64,000 nt of DNA from Defluviimonas salinarum (GCF_026013545.1 NZ_JAPDOG010000002.1:248001-312000), one strand, 5' to 3'; positions 34,585 through 42,712 are shown, counted from the stretch's first letter. Numbers and translations are program-made. Notes: generated by a model not told the origin, from the sequence alone.

Positions 34585-35201
34585 ACCGGGGGGGCTTCTA
34601 CCTCGCGCGGGCGCTCCGGCGCGAGGCACCGCTCGCGGCGCTGTCGGTGGCGCGGGCCGACCTCTTCGCCGAGCTTGACGGCAAGCGCGTGGCGCTCGTC
34701 GGCAATGCCCGCTCGCTCGCGGAGCGCGACGAGGGGTTCGAGATCGACGCGGCCGATCTGGTGATCCGCATCAACCGGGCGCCGATGCCAGCCTCGCGCA
34801 CGCATGGGCGGCGCACCGACTGGCTGGCGCTCGCCACCTCGATCGGCGCCGAGGATCTGCACCGCATCGGCGCAAGCCGCATCCTCTGGATGTCGCACAA
34901 GCGCAAGCGCCTGCCGTGGGGCGTGGCGACGTCGCCCGGCTTCTACCTGCATCCGCTCGCCGACTGGGCGGCCTTGCGCGACCGGCTCGGCGCGCCGCCG
35001 ACCACCGGAGCGATGCTGATCGACCTGCTGGCGGCGAGCGGGCTCGCCTCGCTCCGCCTTCACGGCTTCGACTTCTTCGCCTCGCTCTCGCTCACCGGAT
35101 CGCGCCGCGCCGATCAGGTGCCGCATGATTTCGCTGCCGAGAAGGCGTTCGTCGAGCGGCTCCTGCGCGAAGACAACCGGGTGAGCCAGGCCGGGGTCTG
35201 A
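34581..35201 (+). CDS. Glycosyltransferase family 29 (sialyltransferase)-like protein
   Basis: A 206-residue protein. It contains an L-motif-like stretch (KRVALVGNARSLAERDEGFE ... DLVIRINRAPMP, about residues 34-72) and an S-motif-like stretch (GAPPTTGAMLIDLLAASGLA, about 136-155), then LHGFDFFAS and a late HDF (motif III/VS-like His). These are the marks of GT29, a family best known from eukaryotic sialyltransferases. It is shorter than animal enzymes and has no membrane anchor. It is translationally coupled to the GT4 gene (4-bp overlap). CMP-sialic acid or CMP-Kdo as donor is plausible but unproven. Confidence 0.7.
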   Translation: MNRGGFYLARALRREAPLAALSVARADLFAELDGKRVALVGNARSLAERDEGFEIDAADLVIRINRAPMPASRTHGRRTDWLALATSIGAEDLHRIGASRILWMSHKRKRLPWGVATSPGFYLHPLADWAALRDRLGAPPTTGAMLIDLLAASGLASLRLHGFDFFASLSLTGSRRADQVPHDFAAEKAFVERLLREDNRVSQAGV

Positions 35202-35297
35202 GCGCCCGGAACCGGTAAACGCCGCGACCATGTCGCAATCGGGGATGCGCGCACAGGCGTTCGGGGCGAGGCTTCGGGAAAACCGGAGAGGACCGCC

Positions 35298-36506
35298 ATG
35301 GATCACCGCAACGCATCGCTCGGCCCGAACACCACCGCCATCCATGCCGGCGAGGGACCGGACCCCGCGACCGGCGCCTCGGCGCCGCCGCTGCACATGT
35401 CCTCGACCTTCGTGACCGATCAGGTGGCCGGCTTTTCCGCCCATGACCTCCGCGACGACGCCGGCTTTCTCTATACCCGCTGGGGCAACCCCACCGTCGC
35501 GCTGCTGGAGCGCAAGATCGCGGCGCTTGAGGGGACCGAGGACTGCCTCTGCCTCGCCTCCGGCATGGCGGCGGCGACGGCGATCTTCCTGACGTTCCTC
35601 TCGGCCGGCGATCATGCGGTCGTCTCGGACGTCTCCTATGCCGGGGTCGCGGAGCTCGCGCGCGACACGCTGCCCCGGCTCGGGATCGCGGTGACGCTGG
35701 TCGACATGTCCGACCTCGACGCGGTGGCAGCGGCGATCCGGCCGGAGACCAAGCTCGTCCACACCGAAACGCCGGTGAACCCGATCGGCCGGCTCACCGA
35801 TCTCGCGGCGGTGGCGCGGCTCGCCCATGACGCCGGGGCGCTGCTCTCCTGCGACGCGACCTTCGCCTCGCCCTTGGGGCAGGACAGCCGGGCGCTCGGC
35901 GTCGATCTGATCATGCATTCGGTGACGAAGTACATCGGCGGCCACGGCGACGCGGTCGGCGGCGCGGTGGCGGGCAGTGCCGAGCTTGTCGCGAAGCTCA
36001 GGGCCGAGGCGGCGATCCATCACGGTGGGATTCTCTCGCCCTTCAACGCCTGGCTGATCGCCCGCGGCATGGCGACGCTGCCCCTGCGGATGCAGGCGCA
36101 CCAGCGGAACGCGATCCGGATCGCCGAATGGCTGGAAACCCGCCCCTCGGTGACCCGCGTGATCCATCCTGGCCTCGCCTCGCATCCCCAGGCCGAACTC
36201 GCGCGGCGGCAGATGACCAACACATCCGGAATGATCTCGTTCCAGGTCGGCGACGCGGCGCGGGGCCGGGCGCTGGCGCAGGGCTTCATCGACCGGCTCG
36301 AGATCATCCATTACGCGGTCTCGCTCGGCCATCACCGGAGCCTGATCTTCTGGATGGAGACCGACAGCCTGATGGACAGCTCGTTCCGGCTCGACGGTGC
36401 CGCGAGGGAGAGCTACCGCGCCTTCGCCGGCGACGGGGTGTTCCGGCTCTCGGTCGGGCTCGAGGATGCTGAGGATCTGATCGCCGATCTCGCCCGAGTA
36501 TTGTGA
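35298..36506 (+). CDS. Cys/Met metabolism PLP-dependent enzyme (cystathionine gamma-synthase/beta-lyase family)
   Basis: A 402-residue fold-type I enzyme. The PLP lysine is in LIMHSVTKYIGGHGDAVGGA (about residues 206-225). The substrate/PLP-phosphate region FLYTRWGNPTVALLERKIAA, the ALEGTEDCLCLASGMAA stretch and the late FRLSVGLEDAEDLIADL are typical. GGAGAGGACC precedes the ATG. Members do transsulfuration, gamma-lyase or sulfhydrylase reactions and cannot be separated by eye. There is no met-type riboswitch in its 96-bp leader. Confidence 0.87.
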   Translation: MDHRNASLGPNTTAIHAGEGPDPATGASAPPLHMSSTFVTDQVAGFSAHDLRDDAGFLYTRWGNPTVALLERKIAALEGTEDCLCLASGMAAATAIFLTFLSAGDHAVVSDVSYAGVAELARDTLPRLGIAVTLVDMSDLDAVAAAIRPETKLVHTETPVNPIGRLTDLAAVARLAHDAGALLSCDATFASPLGQDSRALGVDLIMHSVTKYIGGHGDAVGGAVAGSAELVAKLRAEAAIHHGGILSPFNAWLIARGMATLPLRMQAHQRNAIRIAEWLETRPSVTRVIHPGLASHPQAELARRQMTNTSGMISFQVGDAARGRALAQGFIDRLEIIHYAVSLGHHRSLIFWMETDSLMDSSFRLDGAARESYRAFAGDGVFRLSVGLEDAEDLIADLARVL

Positions 36507-36603
36507 TCCTGCGGCGTTTTTTCCGCGCTGCGGCGCGGCGGGGCCTTTATCTGCGGGGCGCGATCGGCTAAGGGGCCTCGTCCTTAACGTTAGGAGACCC
36601 CAG

Positions 36604-37626
36604 ATGGGCTACAAGGTCGTTGTCGCCGGCGCCACGGGGAATGTGGGCCGCGAAATGCTGAACATCCTCGCCGAGCGGGAATTTCCCGTCGACGAGATCG
36701 CCGCGCTTGCCTCGCGCAGGTCGCTCGGCACCGAGGTTTCGTTCGGCGACAAGACCGTCAAGACCAAGGACATCGAGGGTTTCGACTTCACCGGCTGGGA
36801 CATCGCGCTCTTTGCCATCGGTTCGGAGGCGACGAAGAAATACGCGCCGATCGCGGCCTCGCAGGGCTGCGTGGTGATCGACAACTCCTCGCTCTACCGC
36901 TACGACCCGGAAATCCCGCTCGTCGTGCCGGAGGTCAACCCGGACGCGGTGGAGATGTACAAGAACAAGAACATCATCGCGAATCCCAACTGCTCGACCG
37001 CGCAGATGGTGGTGGCGCTGAAGCCGCTGCATGACCGCGCGAAGATCAAGCGCGTCGTCGTCTCGACCTACCAGTCGGTGTCGGGTGCGGGCAAGGATGG
37101 CATCGACGAGCTCTGGGACCAGACCAAGGGCCTCTATGTGCCGGGCCAGGAAGTGGCGCCGAAGAAGTTCACCAAGCAGATCGCCTTCAACGTCATTCCC
37201 CATATCGACGTCTTCCTCGAGGACGGCCAGACCAAGGAAGAGTGGAAGATGGTCGCCGAGACCAAGAAGATCCTCGACAAGACGATCAAGGTTACCGCGA
37301 CCTGCGTCCGCGTCCCGGTCTTCGTCGGTCACTCGGAATCGGTGAACATCGAGTTCGAGGAGTTTCTCGACGAGGATGAGGCGCGCGACATCCTGCGCGA
37401 GGCGCCCGGCGTCATGGTCGTCGACAAGCGCGAGCCGGGCGGCTACGTCACGCCGGTGGAATGCGTCGGCGACTACGCGACCTTCATCAGCCGGATCCGC
37501 CAGGATTCGACCATCGACAACGGATTGAATCTCTGGTGCGTCTCGGACAACCTGCGCAAGGGCGCGGCGCTGAATGCGGTTCAGATTGCCGAGACGCTCG
37601 GGAACCGCTGCCTGAAGAAGGGGTGA
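36604..37626 (+). CDS. asd: Aspartate-semialdehyde dehydrogenase
   Basis: A 340-residue enzyme reducing aspartyl phosphate to aspartate semialdehyde with NADPH, the branch point to lysine/diaminopimelate, threonine and methionine. The Rossmann start is YKVVVAGATGNVGREMLNIL. The catalytic cysteine is Cys130 in IIANPNCSTAQMVVALKPL. The later ATCVRVPVFVGHSESVNIEF segment holds the active-site region of the C-terminal domain. TAGGAGACCCC precedes the ATG. It is followed 3 bp later by a PagL-like gene, so the two probably share a transcript. Confidence 0.95.
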   Translation: MGYKVVVAGATGNVGREMLNILAEREFPVDEIAALASRRSLGTEVSFGDKTVKTKDIEGFDFTGWDIALFAIGSEATKKYAPIAASQGCVVIDNSSLYRYDPEIPLVVPEVNPDAVEMYKNKNIIANPNCSTAQMVVALKPLHDRAKIKRVVVSTYQSVSGAGKDGIDELWDQTKGLYVPGQEVAPKKFTKQIAFNVIPHIDVFLEDGQTKEEWKMVAETKKILDKTIKVTATCVRVPVFVGHSESVNIEFEEFLDEDEARDILREAPGVMVVDKREPGGYVTPVECVGDYATFISRIRQDSTIDNGLNLWCVSDNLRKGAALNAVQIAETLGNRCLKKG

Positions 37627-37629
37627 CAC

Positions 37630-38226
37630 ATGCGACTGGCCTTGCGCACCATGATCCTGTTGGTTGCGCTGGGCCTGATCACGGAGCGGCCGGCACAGGC
37701 GGAGACGCGGCGCGAGATCAGCGTCTTCGGCGGCATTCTCACCGACAATCCCTGGGAAGAGCTGGTCTTCACCCCGTGGAACGCCAGGTACGAAGAGCCG
37801 GGCCTCGTGGGCGTGGCGGCGGATTTCCGTCTCTTTAATCCGGTCGCAACTCGTGTCGGCGAGTTGTCGTTCTGGCTTGAGCCGCAGGTGGTCCGCCATT
37901 TCAACCTTCAGGACCACTGGGAGTTCAACCTGCCGGTCGTCGCGCGGCTCGAGACGAAGCGGCCGGTCCTTTGGGTGATCGACAGCTTCGCCTTCGGCAT
38001 CGGTCCCTCCCATGCCTCCAAGGTGCCGGCGCTCGAAGAGCGGCGCGGCGACGGCGAAGCGGCTCAGAACTTGATCTACTGGCATTTCGAGCTTGCGCAT
38101 GATCTCGGGCGCGAGGCGGACCGGAGCGTGTTCCTGCGCCTGCATCACCGATCGGACGGCTACGGTCTCATCGGCCCCGGCGCCTCGTCCAACGGGGTCG
38201 TCGTCGGCCTGCGCAGCGCCTTCTGA
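37630..38226 (+). CDS. PagL/acyloxyacyl hydrolase-like outer-membrane protein
   Basis: A 198-residue exported protein with a signal peptide (MRLALRTMILLVALGLITER, cleavage probably near AQAE). The rest alternates hydrophobic and polar residues as in a small beta-barrel, and it ends in Phe (VVVGLRSAF), the usual outer-membrane insertion signal. Near the C-terminus SVFLRLHHRSDGYGL resembles the lipid A 3-O-deacylase PagL active site (R-x-x-H-x-S-N), but with Asp where PagL has Asn. It may trim lipid A or be a related barrel. It is translated 3 bp after asd. Confidence 0.55.
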   Translation: MRLALRTMILLVALGLITERPAQAETRREISVFGGILTDNPWEELVFTPWNARYEEPGLVGVAADFRLFNPVATRVGELSFWLEPQVVRHFNLQDHWEFNLPVVARLETKRPVLWVIDSFAFGIGPSHASKVPALEERRGDGEAAQNLIYWHFELAHDLGREADRSVFLRLHHRSDGYGLIGPGASSNGVVVGLRSAF

Positions 38227-38332
38227 GCCGGGCCCGGCGTTCGGATCCGGCCCGGCCGGGGCATGCGTCAATTCCACTCATCCTGCCGGCAGCATTCGCG
38301 CCCGCTTTCCGGCTGACATCGCCGGGCCACCG

Positions 38333-38503
38333 GGTAAGGTTCGCCCCACCTTCCGGTGCCCGCCTTCGCGCGGGAGAATCGGGAATGCGGTGCAATTCCG
38401 CGACGTGCCCAGCGCTGTGAGGGGGACTGCCGGACGATGACCACTGGCCGTAGGGCCGGGAAGGGGTCCGGGCGGAATGAGCCCGAGTCAGAAGACCGGC
38501 CGG
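38333..38503 (+). promoter_or_regulatory. Cobalamin (adenosylcobalamin) riboswitch upstream of bluB
   Basis: Core elements of the B12 aptamer occur in order: AAGGTTCGCCCC at the 5' side, GAGAATCGGGAATGCGGTG then CAATTCCGC (the conserved GGGAA..CGGTGCAA..CCG box), CGCTGTGAGGGGGACTGCC, GACCACTGG, GGCCGGGAAGG, and GAGTCAGAAGACCGGCC at the 3' side. The boundaries are approximate. It lies 60 bp before bluB, whose product makes the lower ligand of B12, so feedback control by cobalamin is expected. The mechanism (attenuation or start-site masking) is not resolved. Confidence 0.9.
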
Positions 38504-38562
38504 AAGGGATGGCGCGGGCCGCGCGGACGGCGGCTTGCGCGGGACCATCCAAGGGGACTCCG

Positions 38563-39327
38563 ATGGCCGATACCAAGACCGGGCTCACGCCGCCCGACAG
38601 CTACGATGCCGCCACCCGCGAAGCGGTCTACCGCACCATCCTCAACCGCCGCGACACACGCGGCGACTTCCTGCCCGACGCGGTCGACCCGGAACGACTC
38701 AGCCGGGTGCTGATGGCGGCGCATCACGCGCCCTCGGTGGGTTTCATGCAGCCCTGGGACTTCCTCGTCCTGCGCGAGCCCGGGATTCGCGGCCGGGTGC
38801 ACGACCTCTTCGCCAAGGCCAATGCCGAGGCGGCGATGATGTTCGAGGGGGACCGGCGCCAAGTTTACCGCAACCTCAAGCTCGAAGGCATCCTCGAATC
38901 GCCCCTCAACATCTGCATCACCTGCGACCGCAGCCGAGCAGGGCCGGTGGTGATCGGGCGCACCCATATCCCGATGATGGACCTCTTCTCCTCGGTCTGC
39001 GCTGTGCAGAACTTCTGGCTCGCGGCGCGGGCCGAGGGGCTGGGCGTCGGCTGGGTCTCGATCCTCGACAACGGCGCGCTAAAGCGGGTGCTCGGCCTGC
39101 CGAAGGACGTGATCCCGGTTGCCTATCTCTGCGTCGGTCATGTGCGGGGCTTCCATGCGCGGCCGGAACTCGAGGCGGCGGGCTGGCGCAAGCGACTGCC
39201 GATCACCGACCACGTCCATTACGACCGCTGGGGCAATGCGCGGGCCGACGGCGCGCTGACCGAGCGGCTCGGCGCCGATCAGGAGGCCATCGAGGCCGGC
39301 CGGTTCCTCTCAGAGCGGCTGGCCTGA
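38563..39327 (+). CDS. bluB: 5,6-dimethylbenzimidazole synthase
   Basis: A 254-residue flavin-destructase of the nitroreductase fold that converts FMNH2 and oxygen into 5,6-dimethylbenzimidazole, the lower ligand of cobalamin. Typical features are YRTILNRRDTRGDFLPDAVD, HHAPSVGFMQPWDFLVLR, CDRSRAGPVVIGRTHIPMMD and GLGVGWVSILD. The start is ATG 38563, with AAGGGG upstream, not one of the earlier in-frame codons inside the riboswitch. The riboswitch leader confirms the role. Confidence 0.95.
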   Translation: MADTKTGLTPPDSYDAATREAVYRTILNRRDTRGDFLPDAVDPERLSRVLMAAHHAPSVGFMQPWDFLVLREPGIRGRVHDLFAKANAEAAMMFEGDRRQVYRNLKLEGILESPLNICITCDRSRAGPVVIGRTHIPMMDLFSSVCAVQNFWLAARAEGLGVGWVSILDNGALKRVLGLPKDVIPVAYLCVGHVRGFHARPELEAAGWRKRLPITDHVHYDRWGNARADGALTERLGADQEAIEAGRFLSERLA

Positions 39328-39343
39328 CGGCCGGGGCGCCGGG

Positions 39344-39967
39344 TCAGGATCCGCCGCCTGGTGCCTTGAGGCGCCTTGGTCCGTCACTCGGCGCCTCGGG
39401 CAACTCAAGGCGCCGCACGCCGGCGGCGGCGTCGCCAGGCGCCCTGAGCAGCGGCGCGCTTTCGGGGGACTGGCCGGCGCGGACCAGCGCGCGGTCAAGT
39501 TCATCCCGCTCCGCGCAGCTGCCGCAAAGCTCCTCGAGCCGCGCGAGATTGGCCTTGGCCGCCTCGTAGCGGCGCTGGGTGATGTAGAGTTCGCCCTGAT
39601 ACTGCAGCGCGCCGCGATGGCCGGGGTCGAGCCTCAGCGCCTCGGCGTAGTAGTCCTCGGCCCCGGTGTAGTCGCGCAGCCTCAGGCTCGCGAGGCCGAG
39701 CAGGGTCCAGGCGTCCGCGTCGCCCGGCCCGGTCTCGACGAGCGCACGAAGCTCGCGACGGGTGGCATCGTAATCGCGCAGCTGGAACAGGGACAGGGCG
39801 CGGGAATAGCTCGGCGGAACAACGCGCGGTGCGGCCTGACGGCGCTCATAGCGGTGATGGACGCCGTAGTCATATCCGAAGCCGTGTCCGCCGATGGCCG
39901 GTGCGGGCGGCAGGATCATGGCCAGCGCAATGCCAGCCGCGAGGAGCGCGGGGCGCGATCCATGCAT
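39344..39967 (-). CDS. Exported tetratricopeptide-repeat protein
   Basis: A 207-residue protein with a signal peptide (MHGSRPALLAAGIALAMILP). About three TPR units follow, at residues 53-155: SRALSLFQLRDYDATRRELR, AWTLLGLASLRLRDYTGAED, ALRLDPGHRGALQYQGELYI and QRRYEAAKANLARLEELC. A C-x-x-C pair (ELCGSCAERD) follows the repeats, and the tail is Pro/Arg/Gly-rich. It probably acts as a periplasmic scaffold. It converges on bluB with a 16-bp gap. Confidence 0.82.
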   Translation of the reverse strand: MHGSRPALLAAGIALAMILPPAPAIGGHGFGYDYGVHHRYERRQAAPRVVPPSYSRALSLFQLRDYDATRRELRALVETGPGDADAWTLLGLASLRLRDYTGAEDYYAEALRLDPGHRGALQYQGELYITQRRYEAAKANLARLEELCGSCAERDELDRALVRAGQSPESAPLLRAPGDAAAGVRRLELPEAPSDGPRRLKAPGGGS

Positions 39968-40045
39968 GGCAAGAGCCTCCTGTCGCGACCCAGCCTACCA
40001 TGACGCGCAAACACGCGCGGTCACGATGCGGGGACCGGGAACGGC

Positions 40046-40357
40046 TCAGAACCGCTCGGCGCGCAGCACTTCGCAGTCGCTGACGGAAACGACGCCGATA
40101 TGGCGCTCGACCACCTTGAAGGCGGCGTCGAGGAGCGTGTCCACCCGCTCGGGACGGACGATGCAGACCACGGCGACCATGCCGCCCGCGAGCGAGACCT
40201 GGCCGTCGCGGCTCCATTGCCCGGAGCGGCCGGAGCCGCCGAGCACCGGCAGGATCGTGAAGCCGGTGACACCGGCCGCGACGATGGCGTCTGTCAGCCG
40301 GTGTTCGAGCGGGGCCTCGATGATGATCTCGACGCGCTTGGCCTGATGGGTCTGCAT
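40046..40357 (-). CDS. sbtB: PII-like SbtB protein
   Basis: A 103-residue PII-fold regulator of the SbtA bicarbonate transporter. It has the VEIIIEAPLEHRLTDAIVAA start, a glycine/serine-rich T-loop (LPVLGGSGRSGQWSRDGQVS, about residues 37-56), and GMVAVVCIVRPERVDTLLDA. It lacks the extra C-terminal CGPxGC redox loop found in some cyanobacterial SbtB proteins, ending at CEVLRAERF. It follows sbtA by 2 bp. Cyanobacterial SbtB senses adenine nucleotides and cAMP and holds SbtA closed; the same is inferred here. Confidence 0.85.
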   Translation of the reverse strand: MQTHQAKRVEIIIEAPLEHRLTDAIVAAGVTGFTILPVLGGSGRSGQWSRDGQVSLAGGMVAVVCIVRPERVDTLLDAAFKVVERHIGVVSVSDCEVLRAERF

Positions 40358-40359
40358 GG

Positions 40360-41337
40360 TCAGCCTCCGGCGAAAAGCCCGGCCACCGCGACATAGAGCG
40401 GGATGCCAAGCGAGAGGTTGAAGGGGAAGGTGACGCCGAGCGAGAGCGTCAGGTAGATCGAGGGATTGGCCTCTGGCAAGGCCACCCGCATCGCGGCCGG
40501 CACCGCGATGTAGGAGGCCGAGGCCGCCAGCGTCATCATCAGTGCCGTGCCGCCGGCCGAGAAGCCGAGCATCAGCGCCACCGGCAACGCCATCGCCGCG
40601 CCGATCATCGGCATGAGCCCGGCGAAGACGACCGCGCCGGCCGAGAGAAGCCCGCGCGACTGCTTCAGCCCGCGCCCGGCGACGAGCCCCATGTCGAGAA
40701 GGAAGAGGCAGAGCACGCCCTTGAACGGCGAGACGATGAAGCTCTCGATCTCCGCGAGGCCGCGCTCGCCGGTCACCGCGCCGATGAGGAAGGCGCCGAT
40801 CAGAAGCACGATCGAGCCGTTCAACATCACCTCGCGCCAGAGCTCGGCATCCATCTTCACGCCGGAGCCGCCGCGCGCGGCGAGCCAGAGCGCCGCGACG
40901 ATGGCCGGTGCCTCCATCGCGGCGGCGACGGCGACCATGTAGCCCTCGTAGTCGATGGCGCGGCTGGTCAGGATCGCGGTCGCCGAGACGAAGGTGACGA
41001 TCGAGATCGAGCCGTAGTGGCCCGCCACCGCGGCGGCATCGACGCGCGACATCCGGGTCAGGCTGCGCAGGAGCGTGAAGGCCACGATCGGGATCGCGAA
41101 GCTGAGGCCGATGCCGGCGACGAGCGCGAGCGCGAGCCGCGCGTCGAGCCCGTGCGCGGCGACGCTGGCGCCGCCCTTGAAGCCGATCGCGAAGAGAAGG
41201 TAGATCGACAGCGCCTTGGCAGCAGCCTCGGGCACCGAGAGGCTGGAGCGCGCGAGCGCCGCGGCAAGGCCGAGCGCGAAGCTCAGGATGATCGGGGACA
41301 GCAGGTTTTGTCCCATGACCGAAAGAATCGCGTCCAC
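40360..41337 (-). CDS. sbtA: Sodium-dependent bicarbonate transporter SbtA family
   Basis: About 325 residues, start GTG 41337 with GGGGGTGAC upstream (a GTG six bases earlier is possible). About 10 membrane spans in two halves are separated by a cytosolic loop (GSGVKMDAELWREVML). Family motifs are NLLSPIILSFALGLAAAL, LLFAIGFKGGASVAAHGL, AGHYGSISIVTFVSATAIL and GFSAGGTALMMTLAASASYI. It is paired with the SbtB-type PII protein and near a carbonic anhydrase, strongly suggesting inorganic carbon uptake. Confidence 0.87.
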   Translation of the reverse strand: MDAILSVMGQNLLSPIILSFALGLAAALARSSLSVPEAAAKALSIYLLFAIGFKGGASVAAHGLDARLALALVAGIGLSFAIPIVAFTLLRSLTRMSRVDAAAVAGHYGSISIVTFVSATAILTSRAIDYEGYMVAVAAAMEAPAIVAALWLAARGGSGVKMDAELWREVMLNGSIVLLIGAFLIGAVTGERGLAEIESFIVSPFKGVLCLFLLDMGLVAGRGLKQSRGLLSAGAVVFAGLMPMIGAAMALPVALMLGFSAGGTALMMTLAASASYIAVPAAMRVALPEANPSIYLTLSLGVTFPFNLSLGIPLYVAVAGLFAGG

Positions 41338-41449
41338 CGTCACCCCCGCTTTGAGTTCGGGCGTAGATAGCCGGGCCGGCGGCCAAAACAAGGGGCAGGG
41401 CGCGGCCGCTTCGAAATAAAGTCCGGCCGCGCTCTTCAGCTCTCAAATG

Positions 41450-42097
41450 TCAGATCGGCACGAACTTGTGGGTGGTGGGGTCGTATTGCTCCAACCCGCC
41501 TTCGCCGATGTCGTTCCAGAGACCGTGCAGCGTCATCTCGCCCCCCTCGACCGCGGAGCGCACGAAGGGGAAAGTCATCAAGTTCTCGAGGCTGACCAGC
41601 ACCGCCTCCTTTTCGAGGGCGCGCAGGCGCTCGGTCTCGGGCAGGTCCTTCACCCGCTCGTAACCCGGGCGCAGGATGTCCATCCAGCGGCCGACGAAGC
41701 TCGACTTCTCCTCGAGGGCGGGCGCGTGGCCGGTGCACATGTCATGGCAGCCCTTGACGCCGCCGCAGAGCGAGTGGCCGACGATGATGACATGGGCGAC
41801 CTTGAGCGTCGTGACCGCGTATTCCACCGCGGCGGAGGTGCCGTGATATTCGCCGTCCGGATTGTAGGGCGGCACCAGGTTGGCGATGTTACGGTGGATG
41901 AAGAACTCGCCCTGGTCGGCGCCGAAGATCGAGGTGACATGCACGCGGCTGTCGCAGCACGAGATGACCATCGCGCGCGGGCGCTGGCCTTCATCGGCAA
42001 GACGGCGGTACCAGGCGCGGTTCTCAGTCCAGGTTGTGGCTTTCCAGCCGTGGTAACGATGCACCAGGTAGGAGGGCAGCGGTTTCGCGTTTTGCAT
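41450..42097 (-). CDS. Beta-class carbonic anhydrase
   Basis: A 215-residue enzyme interconverting CO2 and bicarbonate. The zinc site is Cys47 and Asp49-Ser-Arg in VISCCDSRVHV, with His108 and Cys111 in VGHSLCGGVKG. The start at 42097 (MQNAKPLPSYLVHRYHGWKA) has GAGGACAA upstream. A longer in-frame extension upstream is rejected. It is followed 112 bp later by sbtA on the same strand, so CO2/bicarbonate handling and transport are encoded together. Confidence 0.95.
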   Translation of the reverse strand: MQNAKPLPSYLVHRYHGWKATTWTENRAWYRRLADEGQRPRAMVISCCDSRVHVTSIFGADQGEFFIHRNIANLVPPYNPDGEYHGTSAAVEYAVTTLKVAHVIIVGHSLCGGVKGCHDMCTGHAPALEEKSSFVGRWMDILRPGYERVKDLPETERLRALEKEAVLVSLENLMTFPFVRSAVEGGEMTLHGLWNDIGEGGLEQYDPTTHKFVPI

Positions 42098-42177
42098 TTG
42101 TCCTCGCCTCGTGATTTGGGCCGTATTCCGGGATAGCCGCGAGGCGTTTAGAATTCGAGACTTTTTTCGGAGCCGCA

Positions 42178-42192
42178 TCAAGAAATTCTTGA
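42178..42192. promoter_or_regulatory. Palindromic operator candidate in the carbonic anhydrase/Hpt-like divergent gap
   Basis: TCAAGAA-A-TTCTTGA is a perfect 7+1+7 palindrome in an AT-rich patch of the 149-bp gap between two divergent genes. No obvious T run follows, so an operator is more likely than a terminator. No regulator gene is adjacent. Confidence 0.35.
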
Positions 42193-42246
42193 GAGAGGCG
42201 CCGCACGGTAAGCGCACGCGTGGGGCGTGACATCGGAGGGCGACGG

Positions 42247-42627
42247 GTGGCGAAACTTGCGGTTTTGCACCACGAGGAAGGAGTCCGGGTAGATCCGGAC
42301 TGCCTCGTGGCGCTTTATGCCGAACTGGGAGAGGCAGGGGCCGAACGGGTTCTGAGCCGTGCAATGGAGGAACTGAACGCGCGGCTGACCGAGATGCAGC
42401 GGTTCGTCGACGAGGGGCGCACCGCGCAACTGACGCGCAGCGCGCGGCTCCTGGTCAAGGTGGCCGAGCAGATCGGAATGCCCAGCTTCGCGCGCGTCGC
42501 CGACGACGTGGTGCGGGCGACGGAGGCGGGTGACCATGCCGCACAGGCGGCGACGCTGGCACGACTGATCCGGATCGGTGACCGGTCCCTCAATGCGGTC
42601 TGCGACCTGCGCGACCTGACGGTCTGA
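42247..42627 (+). CDS. Hpt-like helical protein lacking the phosphorylatable histidine
   Basis: About 126 residues from GTG 42247, which has GGAGGG six bases upstream (earlier in-frame starts have none). The second half has the pattern of an Hpt four-helix domain: LTRSARLLVKVAEQIGMPSF, ARVADDVVRATEAGDHAAQA, ATLARLIRIGDRSLNAV. The expected His-x-x-Lys-Gly at the phosphotransfer site reads R-S-A-R-L-L, so no phosphohistidine is possible there. It may be a pseudo-Hpt protein or just a similar helical fold. It precedes the M17 aminopeptidase by 85 bp. Confidence 0.6.
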   Translation: MAKLAVLHHEEGVRVDPDCLVALYAELGEAGAERVLSRAMEELNARLTEMQRFVDEGRTAQLTRSARLLVKVAEQIGMPSFARVADDVVRATEAGDHAAQAATLARLIRIGDRSLNAVCDLRDLTV

Positions 42628-42712
42628 GCGTGAACGGCAGCGCTTCCGCGGTGCCCCTTGCGGGCGCTGCGGGGGCGGCTAGTCTGGCGGGGCAATCAGC
42701 TCCGAGGCCAGA

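Noticed and set aside
35202-35297. SAM-type riboswitch ahead of the Cys/Met PLP enzyme gene
   Set aside because: The leader is only 96 bp and shows none of the conserved SAM-II or related pseudoknot sequences.
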